Assembly (NCBI GenBank): GCA_014529385.2
Contig: CM043966.1
Coordinates: forward strand, 36,622,739-36,686,738
Source of the DNA: Adiantum capillus-veneris
Lineage: Eukaryota > Streptophyta > Polypodiopsida > Polypodiales > Pteridaceae
DNA length: 64,000 nt
Direction of reading: 5' to 3'
The notes under the pieces are model-generated. The model worked only from the letters and a program-made list of their open reading frames with translations. It was not told the DNA's origin and searched no databases. Position numbers and translations under genes: made by a program. Every line of letters starts with the position of its first letter. Positions within the stretch are counted from its first letter, which is position 1. Shown here one piece after another: positions 22,635 to 34,781 of the stretch.

Positions 22635-22940
22635 ACGAAGAGGAAGATGAGAAAGGGTGACAAGCCTGAACTAGGCTGGCTTGCTTATACTGTTGTGAAG
22701 GCAAACAATATTTCATGACATTGACATCAAACAAGATAAAACATTTAAACCATAAAAAACAAATAAGCCATCAAACAAGACATTTGAACAATAAATCACA
22801 TCAAAATGGAGACATCTGAACCAACATGTCATTTGTCATTGATATGGAAATGTACAAAATGTTAGTCTGATACAAGAAGAGACAACCAACATTTGTACAC
22901 AATGCCATTTTGATACAATTTGCATAGGCTTTAGTAGGCT

Positions 22941-24399
22941 TTAGTAGGCTTTAGCTTGGAGAAGATGTATTATTCCTTCTGGCACTTCTTGGCATAAAAC
23001 TTTCTTCTCAATCCTCCTTGAGACCTACAATCCATATTGAAAAATAGAAAAAGTAAGAATAGGTCACACAAAAATTTATCCGTCACAAAAGAAACTATTA
23101 CCTACATACCTTCTTTCCAGCTATCTCAAAAGCAAAAGTTGAAGGCAAATCTATCTCCTCATTGTGTAAGTTTCTGCCTCACTTGGTACAATGAGCACTT
23201 GGTTGTTATCTTCAATGTTGACAAGTGTTCATTGTGCATCCATATATCAATGTCATGAATGGGGTTCTCGTTGAAATTATCCATGTTTTTATCTAAAGGA
23301 GCCAAGTCCCCCCCCCCCCCCCCCCCCCCCAAAACATAATTCCATCGACTATAAAAAAAATGAAATAATGAAGTTTTGGGTATGGATCATGTATTCACAG
23401 GTAATGGAGCCAGATTGCACTTTGCAAAGACAGTGAGATGGGCATAAACTTTGAAACTCTACTCAGCTCGCTTGCAATGTTGGACCCCATTATTATTTGA
23501 CTCCAACCCTCATCCACAAATTCTAACACATCTTTATTGTCTAAGCACTTAACCGACATCATTGTTCTAAAGACTTTCACATCAAGCTTTGCAAAGAAAC
23601 CCTCAAAAGACAGTGAGATGGGCATAAACTTTGAAACTCTACTCAGCTTGCTTGCAATGTTGTAATTTAAACATTTCTGGATCTCATAAAAGATCTTGCA
23701 CATACAGCTTTCACTTGTCATTGAGCTTGGCAATGGCCACTCTCCACTTTTGAAACTCGGCAGTACAACCTTGGTGATAGTGCCCCAATCCTTCATAGAT
23801 TTTTGTGGGACATAAAAATGATCATAAAAGAATATCCCTTTTTTTCAGAGAACTATGTGTTCTCCCTTTGTAAATCTTTTCACCGATGAATCCATGCCAC
23901 ATACACACTCCACTGGTTGCCATTCCTCTATGCTTGAGGGATACAGGTCTATAATGAGCGTAGAAGAGAATCACGAACCAAAATTATAACAATCAAGTAC
24001 AAAAGATAATCTAATGTGTACATCTGAACAAACAAACAACAAGAGAACCAACCACAAACAAGAAGAGAAGTGCGAAACACTTACAGTTAGCTCTGTGCAG
24101 AGGAAGATTTGAGCTTTTGGATTGTGGGTGAAGGTCCTTGTGCATGTAAACATGTTGCACCAAAACCTCTTTCTCACTGTCTTCTTGGCTCCAACAAGTC
24201 GAAAGCCTTTCACTCTCCCTTTTCAGCATGACAAGAATGGGTTCTTGGATGAGTCTTTTCTTCTTTTTCTTTGTTGCATTGTAATCCAACTACCCTTGGT
24301 TATAGATATTGGGATCCATTGATTGTGCTCATGTGATGTGGCATAAGTGATGATGGATTCAATGAGTGTGCTAGGGCATTTGGATTGGGTGGACTCCAT
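22941..24399 (-). pseudogene. Unknown family X, member Xa, multi-exon, broken
   Basis: Exons reconstructed by homology to Xb (31572-32992): exon 1 24399-24085 (MESTQSKCPS..., HNQW...KGSW, then KEVLVQHVYMH), donor GTAAGTG; exon 2 23948 to about 23480 (YPSSIEEWQPVEC, GIFFYDHFYVP, ASKLSRVSKFMPISLSF, VDEGWSQ); exon 3 about 23278-23110 (ENPIHDIDI, ITTKCSL, IAGKK), donor GTATGTAG; exon 4 23024-22941 (VSRRIEKKVLCQEVPEG), ending at TAA. Defects: an in-frame TGA and a two-base frameshift in exon 1, a TGA before KKGIFFYD, a frameshift in exon 3, and a roughly 57-bp internal duplication (the SRVSKFMPISLS segment, 23420-23480 and 23600-23660). Function is unknown. Matching a second copy and keeping intron 1 in phase shows it was once a real gene. 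Confidence 0.8.
23308..23330. repeat. Poly-C run (23 C)
   Basis: An uninterrupted C run lies inside Xa between exons 2 and 3. The minus strand is poly-G. Its exact length is prone to sequencing error. Confidence 0.9.
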
Positions 24400-24657
24400 T
24401 GCTTAAGGAGAATAGGATGCAGAGTAGATGAGGGTGAAGAGAGGACAGCAAGAAGAGGAGGGAAGGGGTGGTGAGACGAAGAGGGGTGGGAAAAGGAGGG
24501 AAAAGAAGACCGTGAGAAGATTCCAAAAATCTTTGGGGTCAGTGAAAGAGACCTTTTTGAGGTAAAAGGTACATGTACTTGAAAGTTACCTCAATTGTGG
24601 CTCAAAGAAAATTCATTTTAGAAAATCAAATGCAATTTCCAAAGAGAAGATTCCGTA

Positions 24658-24960
24658 ATGGAAGCCCTCTCCTCATTGGCTCTAAACGTAAAGAGGCAAA
24701 AAAGAGACCTCAAACTTCCTCTAATGCATAGGGACGACAATGTAATTGATCATCAAGATTTGGTCAATTTCATTGAGCCTCTAGCCCAGCCACATGAACC
24801 TGAACACATTCTAGACTATCATGATTTACGTATTTTTCATTATGTGTGTCGCCAATTATTAGTTAAGTGGAAAGATTGACCTGAAGAAGGCGTCACTTGC
24901 GAAAACATTAGTCTTCTTAAGAAGATATCCCACTTTTGTTTTTGAAAATGAAAACACTTC
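24658..24960 (+). pseudogene. C-terminal end of a Ty3/gypsy chromovirus polyprotein (chromodomain)
   Basis: The frame reads LPLMHRDDNVIDHQDLV, EPEHILDYHDLR, RQLLVKWKD, a TGA, then PEEGVTCENISLLKK and, after a one-base shift, FVFENENTSSRGE. The pattern hydrophobic-L-V-K-W-K, PEE, T(W/C)E is the chromodomain that ends chromovirus integrase and recognises modified histones. The TGA follows KD where Arg is common, so a CGA-to-TGA change is plausible. Everything upstream of the chromodomain region is absent, so this is a 3' fragment. Confidence 0.75.
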
Positions 24961-24969
24961 TTCAAGGGG

Positions 24970-25130
24970 AGAGTCACGTGCGGCCAAGGGCCAATGGGAA
25001 ACTGGCATAGGGACCTACCTATAAGTATAGGCTGGGATGGTTGGGTGGAGCATGGGTTTCCCTTCCTTACAGCCTCTGAAAACGTAGGATCATGTCTTGA
25101 TATATGTTATGCACGCATATAATTCTTTTG
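24970..25130 (+). repeat. Probable start of the 3' LTR of the chromovirus fragment
   Basis: It follows the purine-rich AAGGGGAGAG at the end of the chromodomain frame. It has a TATA-like CTATAAGTATAGG (about 25020) and no coding. The ends cannot be fixed because no second LTR is present. Confidence 0.4.
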
Positions 25131-25725
25131 TTCAAGCTTCCACAAAGTGTGCGTCTTTTCAGGACCATGTATGGAAAGAACATCTACCTCCCGTACCCCA
25201 CAACCAAGCAAAGTTTCATTGATGGGCTCCACCATACGCAACACCACACCGTGCGTAAAGCTCTCCATCACAACTTGGACACTTTGAACAAAAGCAAAAC
25301 AAAAACTATGATGATGGTAGGACACAACAAGAGCAGGACGCAAGTTTACTCTCACATGGCTTGGTCTGAGTGAGTCCCTACTCCATAGGTCACAGGACCC
25401 CTATATTGTGCTGTAGAAGCTACACCCTGGCACTTAATAATTGCAGAGTCAAAGTAGTGGTGCCATTACCACTACCGATGTAGATGCATGAAACCGTACC
25501 ATCAGCCCATGGAATCATCACTCTTAGGTCCTTTTCAGAGAGGTGTAATGTCCTGTTGAGTCATGACCCAATCATCATAGTCGAGACGATATCTTCGTTC
25601 GTTACCTTGGCATCTACTATATGAAGCAGGAAAAATACACGATGAACCTGTTGTTGCAGGCAGGTGGAGTTGGAGAGAGAGAGAGAAAGAGAGAGCTACC
25701 AAAAAAGTTCTTATATACGACAAAC

Positions 25726-25770
<45 letters not shown>

Positions 25771-27233
25771 GTCATCAAACACTCTTCAAGTTCGCACGCC
25801 CAGAATCCACCCAATAGACCCAACGAAAATAGTAATCACATGCATGTATAACACCCTCACACACCAAACTTTAACTGGATCAACCCTTATGGATATGGGC
25901 ACAAAATTCCTCCCCATAGCCCTTGCCTTAATGCCAGTGCCAATCAAAGTGCAAATACACAGCAGACCCCTCCCCTAAGATAGTGAAGTTGGGAATGTCT
26001 TTGCTACTGGATGTCATTAGGGTGGGACTCAACTCTTAGAAGCTAAAATTAGAGGGGTTGAAAAGGTGAAGGAAAATTCTAAGGGTACCTCCACACGGAA
26101 GGGGGTAACCCATTTATTGAGAACGAATGCCTACCCCCCTCAAAACTGAGCATATTCTAGTTACCCCCTCGTCATGTTAGTTTAACTAAAAAATGAATTG
26201 AAATGGATATTAGCAAGGTAGAGAGAGAATGGATGAGACGGCATTGATAGAGAAAAAAGTTTGCCTTTTTGAGGAGAAAACACTGCAACTCAAATTTTAA
26301 AATGTTTAAAGCTTCTTGATTGAGAGAACGTGTCTCGTTGCTCGGGTCCCCAATGCAAAAAATAAACGCTAGTGAGGCTAACTGGACCTCTAAGGGTTGC
26401 AATTGGCTTACCCCCCACCTCGTATAACAGCTTAATGACACGACTATTGTAACATTTAATGGCCTAGTAACTTGTGTGCAGCGGAAATTAATATGAACAT
26501 AGTGGCCATTTCATTAGAATAGATTCCTAATGAGAATTACAAGAGTGCTTGGGTGGAGAGAGCAACAAAAAGCATAACACCTAGTTAGATAGCATCCACA
26601 ATACTTTCAAAAGAGAGAGAAATTAAGCTATTGACAACAGGTGAGGACCGGATTTACATGGAGCCGGTCCCCCCTCCAAAAGGCTTTGTATTATGGTTTC
26701 TCCCATCAAGAGAGACATTGTACAATACAATTCTTTGTGTTCCTTCAAGACTAGCTAGTGCAATGAAGATGAAAGCTTCATGCACTAAGCAAAACACTTA
26801 TCAAACACAACATCAATTCTCTCCGGTCTCAGACCCAAGACCTCACACACCTTCGAAGATGGTGAGAGCTAGCCGGGTATGAGAGTAGATTGAGAGGAAG
26901 AAGGAGTATTCTTACGAGAAAGATGTACATCTCCTCACATGATCACTCATATTAGCATAGCTTAGCTTAGTAATTAGCATGGTAGAGGAGATGAGCATGC
27001 ATTGAAGCTTGGCTCTTGGTTGGATTTGCATCACAAAGCCAAGAGTTGTTGGTGTAGGCCTCCCTTCTCACAAGCTTGGAGTAGGTGGTAAGCTTTCCAT
27101 TAAAGCTTGAGAAGGAGAGAGAGTCTTATTTCTTCACACATGAGATTGTGTGAGTGTGTGTGTGATAATGCCTTGCAAAAGTCAGCCCCCTCTCTCTCTT
27201 GGTCAACCCCTCTTGCTATTTGCTCATGCTATA
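25131..27233. other. Non-coding repeat-poor stretch with GA and GT microsatellites
   Basis: I see no supportable gene. GA repeats lie at about 25671-25696 and a GT run at about 25728-25768. Segment 25978-26070 (AAGATAGTGAAGTTGG...GGGGTTGAAAAGGTGAAG) is a dispersed repeat also found at 41176-41560. Confidence 0.6.
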
Positions 27234-27566
27234 GTCTCATTGGACCGCCCTAGGGCTAGCCAATGATAATTAAGCAGTATAAGTGATAGCCTTCTGACAT
27301 GTGTCCCCCTTTCCCCTTTTGTGAGAGCTTTATGTAATTAATAAATGCAACTAAACTCTCATTGGACCCCTTTGCCTCCTGGCCAATAGGAATCAGGCAA
27401 GCCATTGGGCTGTTGAATGCTCATTGGACCCCTTGGGAGACTGTCCAATAGTCTTCTAGAGAGCTTAATTCTCATTGGTTCTTTTATTAAGTGTTTTTAA
27501 ATTAATTAAACTAGATTTAATCTAGCCTAATTCTCATTGGTCCACCTCCAAGGCCATCCAATAGGA
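27234..27566. repeat. Series of ATTGG...CCAAT foldback units
   Basis: The pattern TCTCATTGGACC(n)GGCCAATAGG, an inverted pair of ATTGG and CCAAT separated by about 15-20 bases, occurs at about 27236-27270, 27357-27392, 27418-27452 and 27530-27565, with a half unit (TTCTCATTGGTTC) at about 27470. TTAATT-type A/T-rich linkers separate them. CCAAT is a known promoter box, but the tandem foldback arrangement and lack of a gene point to a repeat. Confidence 0.75.
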
Positions 27567-28069
27567 ATTGGGTACACCTTGTGGGCATTTGGGCTAGGGA
27601 GCTGACATGTGTCCCTCATTCCCTTTGTGTAAAGGGAGCTTGTGTGTGTGTGTGTGAGTTTCTCTCTCATCCCTACTCCCAAGGCTAGCCCCCTCCTATG
27701 TAGGGATTGATAAAGACTTTTGGGACACACACAAAGCATCCAATTCCCCCCATGCTTGACACAACCTTTGAATTTTGGAACCTTAGCATTTTGGAAGTCT
27801 TAATGGGCTGAACCTTAGGGTCTTTTAAGCCCATTGTTGCACATGGCTCTTTTACAGATGGCCCCCCCTTTGGATCCCTACTGTGGCCGGTCTGCTAGCT
27901 TAACCAATATTCTAGCTTTTTCTCCCCTGGCACTTCCCCATATTAAATGATCAGTTTAACATGAGAAAATCATTTAGGAGAATTAGATATTGATTATTAT
28001 GACAACTATGTTTGAATGGCGAGTTGAAGAGGATTTTTCCAGACGAGTACTGTCGACAACCTTCGGCGG

Positions 28070-28199
<130 letters not shown>

Positions 28200-28771
28200 G
28201 CTCCCCTTCATCTCACTTGGCGTTTAGCCTTCATCTCGCAGAGAGAGACACGTGTAAAGGGTTATGTACTCCTCCATATTAGGGTAAAGGGGCCATCTCA
28301 GGGCCACCTAAGGGAGAGGGTGGTTTAGGGGTCCAAAATTTTGCAATTTTGGGCATTTAGAGTATTGATCTGGAGCGGCATGTGTCCCTACACATGAGGA
28401 GATAAGGAGAAAGTGATTTACCCTAAGGGAGCTGGGGTAATTATCAAATACAATATTTCCTTTGTAACAAAAATGGCAGCAAAAAGAAAGACAGAGGATG
28501 TCGTGCACTTGTCCTTGGTCAGTGCAATCTTGGGGTGGCAGTTACTCTTTGCAAGGATGACAATGCACCATGCATGTGCCTATCTGGCATGTTTAAAGAG
28601 CCACTCACATTCAAACATGTGTCTTAACCCTATCTAACTCTAAGCCAGTCACGCTCCTAATAAACAGGGCTACTCCAATTTCGATGTTGTGCTTGAGCTC
28701 ACACTCACACAGTCAAATTAGTGTCCCTAGGGCATTCAATGCGTGCATGCGAGGTCATAGGCCTCTGCACT

Positions 28772-28975
28772 TCCTCGTAGGGCCTTGAAAGGCTGCACCG
28801 CCCATGGTGACCTTCCTCGCAGGGCCTTGAAAGGCTGCACCGCGCATGATTTTCCTGTGGTTGCCCTTATGAGTCTACCCGTATTATGAGTCTACCCGCA
28901 TTTTCCTGTGGTTTCCCTTATGATTCTAGCCGCATTTTCCTATGGTTTCCCTTATGAGTCTACCCGCATTTTGAG
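28772..28975. repeat. Two short tandem repeats
   Basis: A roughly 42-bp unit (CCTCGCAGGGCCTTGAAAGG...) occurs twice at 28772-28850. It is followed by three or four copies of a roughly 38-bp unit (CCTTATGAGTCTACCCGC, then TTTTCCTGTGG) at 28856-28975. Confidence 0.8.
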
Positions 28976-29812
28976 CTTGTGGCCGAAACAGAGTCTAAGA
29001 AATGTAGATCTTCCATGTGAGCCTTAAGTAAGAATTTCTCTTGACGTCCGGTCATTATCAGCATCTTGAGCTCGGGGCGCAAACTGACTGCCTTTGTAAC
29101 ATTCAGAGTTGAGGTTTGGTTGTTTTCTAATAGTAAGCACTAGTTATGTGCATTAATGCCTTCTTTACCTTCAGGTATGTCTAACCTAGCTTCAGAAATG
29201 TCAATCCTTGCTTAACACGCTACGACAGGAGGTTCGCCCCGACATCAAAAAGCACCGGAACTGTAACTTGAGATATTATCCACAATTCTTCAACGTGACT
29301 CACATCACATGCCATGGAGGGAATGGGTTATAGCTACGGTGACTTTGTACAACGTTTACAGTCCTCGCATGGGGTCTCGTCACAGTCTACTTTGAGTAAA
29401 TGTGAGTATCTATCTCACTCAGCAATTTCAATTTCTCATCTTCTAAATGTAAATGCAATGTTAGGCTTGTTAAGCTTTTTCCATAAGAGTATTGTTATAG
29501 CATAAGGCATGAAATAGAAACATACATCATTTGGATACATCAAGTCGGCTTCATCATAGCAATTTGGATTCATCATTTGGTCAGGGTACATAGGTAGGGC
29601 TGGCATGTGTTAAAGACAAATTGAACCAAAAACCAGTAAAATAGCCTAGTAGATAAGGGGGTAATCCGGTTGAGCTAGATAGATAGGCAAAATGGTGGTG
29701 AAGAGGATATATGAGAAGGAACATAAGTGGAGACATCTACTAAGCAAAAGGTGTTAAGTCATCTCAAAACAGATTTTTGGGCTTCTCGTGTATGCCGTAA
29801 CTTTTCCATTCT
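28976..29812. other. Non-coding stretch before the pogo pseudogene
   Basis: I see no gene-like frame or clear repeat here. Confidence 0.45.
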
Positions 29813-31222
29813 CTACTTGCGTGCGAATGCATGATACATGGTGTCTACATGTAATGGTCTCAACAATAATCCATGTGAAGTACCAACCTCCCATAAGATA
29901 GAGCGCATGCGCGCTTCAAAAATTTGTTGTTGCACATTCCAAGATTTACATGATTGCCTTTCTTGATGTGCTTCAAGTCGCCTCTGCTTTGCTAACTCTT
30001 TATCTGCTTCTACTTGTGCTCTTTTCTTCTCCTTCTCCAATCTTTTTGATTCCCTTGCCTTGGCTATCTCTTCCTTTTTTGCGGTTTTTGCTTTCATACT
30101 TTCCATGTATTGAGTGGAAGTAAGAATCAAGCTATTGGTGTAGTCGACGAAGGCCTCTCTATTCACCTGTCTCACACATACATCTGTTGATGGTATCCGC
30201 AAGAGATCAATAATGTGTGAATCTACGGGCTACCTTTGTAGTATAGAGAAATTATGAACAGCATTTTCAGCTTCAATTTCTGTCCCTGTCTGCCCTGTTG
30301 AACTTGACCTTGCAGTGTTTGTTTCGTTCATGTGACTGTTTGTACCTCTATTACCTAGAGGAGTGAAAGGACTGGATGAGGCTGGCTGTGAATCTGCAGG
30401 CTGTCTTTGTTGTTTTGAGAAATTGTGATTGGCATTTTCAGCTTCAATTTCTGCCCTTGTCTGCCCTGTTGAACTTGACCTTGCAGGGTTTGTTGCATTC
30501 AAGTGACTGTGTGAACCGCTATTGCTTGCTAGAGGAGTGAAGAGACTGGATGATGCTGGCTGATTTACATTGACTATATGCACATCGATGTCATCACTTG
30601 CTCTATCTCTCCATGTTCTCTTAAAATGTCCTCGTCTAGCTGAGCAGCCATGCTGTGCAAGGCAAAAATTGCCTCGTCTTTACTATTCGCATGCATTGGT
30701 GTGCATGGCACTACAGATGGATTATCATCGATGTTCGGACCTAGATCCGTCCCCAATCTAGCTGTCAAGTCTTCAATTAGGTTGATGTAAGTGCCTGGCA
30801 TGCCTTCAAAGCGAACAACTGCTGAATCTAACGGCCATATGCCGGTTGCACGAAAGCCGACCTTAATATTAGCTTCCGTGAAAGAAGTTTGAATAGCTCT
30901 TGACACTATAGATGCGAGTTCTGATTTTGTTGCTTGCCTTGAAGCAGTTCGCTACTGCCAAATATCTCTCTCTTTCCGAAACTGCACTTTCAATGATTTG
31001 AATACACTCACATCTAGAGGCTGAAACTGCACTTGAAGCAGTTCTGATTTTGTTGCTTGCCTTGAAGCAGTTCGCTACTGCCAAATATCTCTCTCTTTCC
31101 GAAACTGCACTTTCAATGATTTGAATACACTCACATCTAGAGGCTGAAGCTTGTGCGAAGTGTGGGCGGGTAAAGTGATTATGTCGATTCCAGCAGCATG
31201 AGCTTTTGCCACGACATCATTA
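29813..31222 (-). pseudogene. Pogo/Tigger-type transposase pseudogene, C-terminal part
   Basis: This continues the protein begun at 39448-38108, beyond the inserted transposon 31223-38107. Reading leftward: NDVVAKAHAAGIDIITLPAHTSH, LQPLDVSVFK (third catalytic Asp region of DDE_1 transposases), RKERDIWQ, TAG at 31077-31075, then RTASRQATKSEL, and SFTEANIKVGFRATGIWPLD (30906-30574 segment), the motif typical of the pogo/jerky family end. Then come a repetitive Ser/Thr-rich segment (30583-30230, two copies of a roughly 57-residue unit with SSTGQT and EIEAENA) and a Lys/Glu-rich coiled-coil segment (30202-29813), in other frames. A 123-bp in-frame duplication and several stops mark it as dead. 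Confidence 0.85.
30919..31164 (-). repeat. 123-bp in-frame tandem duplication in the pogo gene
   Basis: Segment 30919-31041 repeats at 31042-31164 (TTCTGATTTTG at 30919 and 31042). It is 41 codons long, so it duplicates the QPLD-to-SEL part without shifting the frame. Confidence 0.92.
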
Positions 31223-31250
31223 GGAAATTTCAGAGGTCATTTGGAGGGCC
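31223..31250 (+). repeat. Left terminal inverted repeat
   Basis: It begins GGAAATTTCAG and ends GGTCATTTGGAGGGCC. It mirrors 38080-38107 with two adjacent differences (AG versus GA). Confidence 0.88.
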
Positions 31251-31571
31251 ATATGAAGAGAGAGAAAAATAGAGCGCGTCCAATGAGCATGAAGGCTACG
31301 TTACGTAGGAAAGTACGTGGAAAGACTCAAAAAATAGGAAAATAGCATAAAACTTTCACGAAACTAGGATTGTAGCATAGTAATTTCCTTCCTTTTACCG
31401 AGCTTTTAGGTGCTTGCATGTGGTCCCACTTCTGATATTCTCTTATGGTCATTAACGTACTGGAGGGTGACCATTAAGCCCGCACAAGATATTGGAATTC
31501 TAAAACACTTTCCCTCCATTAGAATGCTTTCAAAGTGAATCTCCCTCCACTAAAGCTTTTCTCTGAGAGCT

Positions 31572-32992
31572 ATGGCGTCCACGTCTTCTCGCCCAAGAGC
31601 CTCCAGGTGTTTACTGTCTCTCACACCAACAACCAAGAACTGCACTTTGCCTAGAAGGCCAAGTAGTAGCATATCCTCAATTACAATACCAGCTTCAATA
31701 AGTGCAGAGAACCAATGGGTTGGACAAAGGATAAACAAAGGTTCATGGGTCCTCATGCAACCAAGAAGACCCAAGTGGTCTAGTGGTATCAACGTTTACC
31801 GCTGAGCATGGAAGGCCAGGGTGTTGGATTTCAAAGTTGAAATCGGCAAAAGATCTGTAAAGGAAGTTCTTGTTCAGCATGTGTTTACCCATCCAGAGGT
31901 GATAGCAAACGGTGGAAATGTATCAGATAGACATCAACCACATTGCAATTGTAAGTACTCTTGACATGTGAACTTACTGATACTCTCATTATAACTTTTC
32001 TTATATATTTTGCAATGTTTCTCCCGCTTGTTATGAGTAATGTCTCCATTCTTCACAGCTCAATTACATTAGATTTGTCATTTGTACTTATTGATACTCT
32101 TAGTTTAACTCTTCTTATATATATTGCAGATGTTTATCCCTCTTCTTATGAGCAATGGGAGCCTGTGGAGTGCATAATAGGCCTCTTCCATGTTGTTCAT
32201 GCCCACATTGGTTCTCTACAGTACTCAGAGAGGAGCAGCAAAAGATTGGCTGATGAGGGAATCTTTTTTTATGACCACTTTTACCAACTCAGCTCAGGGA
32301 ATAAGAATGGCATGTTGGTGAAAGTGCCTCTACCAACCGATTGGAACACTGTGGACTGGCCAGTTCCCGAGGAAATAATGGTGGAGGCAATGCGAAGTAA
32401 GCTCTACAAGGATATACAAAGGTCTCTATGTAGCTCTATTCCTACCAAACTGGTTAGAATTGCAAACTTTTGTCCTGTTGCACTCTTCATAGAGCTGTTT
32501 CATAGCTACAACATCCGAGTTACAAAAACTATGTTCATGTGCAAGTCATTTCAGCAGTCATCCTGTGACAAACTTCTTGACAAAGGATGGTATGCAAAGG
32601 AAGAGATTGGTTTACGGTGCGAGGTTGCGCTTGATACTCTAGTTGTCAAGTACATGATTGCAAGCCAATCACTGTTACTCTCATTTTGGTATATGTGATC
32701 ACAAATGCTAAACGGTAAGTACATTCCTATGGACCAGGTTTCTGCAGGTTTGGAAGATAATCCTACTGTGGATGTGGAAGTGATTGATAAAGAGCATGGC
32801 CTACTATTGGTGGTTACAATAAGGGAGCTATGCAGTCTTCAGCATTTGCGAAATGACATCATTGAAGAGTCAATGGACAAGGACCTATCAGATTTTTCCT
32901 TTTTCCTAGCTGGCCGTAAGGTGATGCGGCGAAGGGAAAAAGATATTTTGTGCAAAGAGTTGGATGGTCGGGTTGAAGTAGTGTCAATGTAA
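31572..32992 (+). pseudogene. Unknown family X, member Xb (nearly intact)
   Basis: Exon 1 31572-31950 starts MASTSSRPRASRC, contains ENQWVGQRINKGSW, has one in-frame TGA at 31803-31805, and ends KEVLVQHVFTHPEV...HCN with donor GTAAGT. Intron 31951-32129 ends TTGCAG. Exon 2 from 32130 encodes VYPSSYEQWEPVEC, GIFFYDHFYQL, VPLPTDWNTVDWPVPEE, FCPVALFIELFHSYNIRVTK and LLDKGWYAKE. A further exon, to TAA at 32992, encodes EDNPTVDVEVIDKEHG, LVVTIRELCSLQHLRND, FFLAGRKVMRR and LCKELDG. The junction near 32655-32747 is unresolved. Where Xa has an intron (AGKK|VSRR), Xb is continuous. No known domain is recognised. It is divergent from but collinear with Xa. The TGA may mean a pseudogene, an unseen intron or a wrong start. 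Confidence 0.72.
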
Positions 32993-33111
32993 AAGATATT
33001 CTTGTGAACCCAAATGTATACAAATGACTTTCAAGACATGAAGTTTATTGATCTCATTTTTCAATTGTGCCCTGTGAAAAAGTGTGCTTGAAATACATTT
33101 CTTTACCACGT

Positions 33112-33214
<103 letters not shown>

Positions 33215-33227
33215 GGTCAATGCATAG

Positions 33228-33286
33228 TACTAACGGCGCGCATAGAGACATGCACTACGGGTATGCCTCTCTACGCGCGCCTTTGG

Positions 33287-33288
<2 letters not shown>
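33228..33288. repeat. GGCGCGC-armed foldback, copy 1
   Basis: ACTAACGGCGCGCATAGAGA and CTCTACGCGCGCCTTTGGTA form imperfect inverted arms around about 20 bases. Related units lie at 34508-34568 and 34591-34653. Confidence 0.75.
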
Positions 33289-33328
<40 letters not shown>

Positions 33329-33683
33329 GTGTGTGTGTGTGTGTGTGTCTGTTTGTGTGTGTGTGTGTGTCTGTGTGTGTTTGTATTTTAAAGATGTGTG
33401 TCTGTGTGTTTGTGAGTGTGTTTGTGAGTGTGTGTGTGTGTGTGGGTGTGTGTGTTTGTATTTTAAAGATGTGTGTGTGTGTGTGTGTGTTTGTGAGTGT
33501 GTGTGTGCGGGTGTGTATGTGTGTGTCTGTATGTGTGTGTGTGTGTGTGTGAGACTGTTTGTGTGGGTTGTTTGCTAAGACTGTGCTTGGTACTGTGACA
33601 GAAACAGAGATAGAGAGATAGAGGCAGACCTTCCTTATGTCGATGGGTCGGCTTGCTGTCGGAGACGCAGACGACGGCTCTTG

Positions 33684-33766
<83 letters not shown>

Positions 33767-33992
33767 ACTCACTCTCTTTCACGAGGTGTGGTTTTTCTCT
33801 CTCTTGACCTCTTTATATGACGTACAAAAGTATACGGTCTCAATAATGACCACACGTGTGACAGCATGCAAATATACTCTAATTTATAGTGACACGTGGG
33901 GCGCCGCCATGTGTATCCGTTATAAGTGTGATTTTGAGAGAGAGAAAGAGAGAGAACAATAGAGAGAGAGAGAGAGAGAGAGAGCCAGAGAA

Positions 33993-34023
<31 letters not shown>

Positions 34024-34193
34024 GAGTCTTAGAGAGACAGAGAGAGAGAAAGAGAGAACAGATTGTGAGAGAGATAGAGAGAGGGAGAGACACAGATTGA
34101 GAGAGAGATAGAGAGAGGGACTCCTTATGCTCAGAGAGAGAGAGAGAGAGAGGGAGGGAGAGAGACAGAGTCAGTTTGACACACAAAAAAGCA

Positions 34194-34287
34194 ATGGAGG
34201 AGACACCTCCCTTGGAGTTCCTGCAAACCCCACCAACAAAAGGTGATCTCTCACTCTTTCTCTCTGTATTTCCAACATTTGGTACAA

Positions 34288-34363
<76 letters not shown>

Positions 34364-34665
34364 TAAACAAAGAAAAACCCAGACTGTTGTTCAACACACT
34401 CACCTCAATACCCATACTTCCATAGACAGAGACACAGACACACATACACACAGACACACACACAGATATATATACATTGTCTCTTTCCCTACCCTCTCTG
34501 TACACGTTACTAACGGCGCGCATAGCCAACCAAATATTGGCTCCAGCTCTCTCCGCGCGCCTATAGTATGGTTATGACTCTCCCTCAGTTGTACTTAAGG
34601 CGCACGGAGAGAGTTGCAAAACGCACTTTTCCTTCCTTGCGCGCCTTTAGTCAAATAGAAAAATA

Positions 34666-34709
<44 letters not shown>

Positions 34710-34742
34710 AGGTGTGTTTTTGTTTGTGCTTTGGTGAGAGAC

Positions 34743-34781
<39 letters not shown>

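Noticed and set aside
31550-31792. 80-residue minus-strand frame opposite Xb exon 1
   Set aside because: Xb exon 1 on the plus strand is supported by homology to Xa, so the opposite frame is a shadow.
33327-34577. Cys-Val-rich and His-Thr-rich frames
   Set aside because: They are translations of GT/CA microsatellites, present on both strands.
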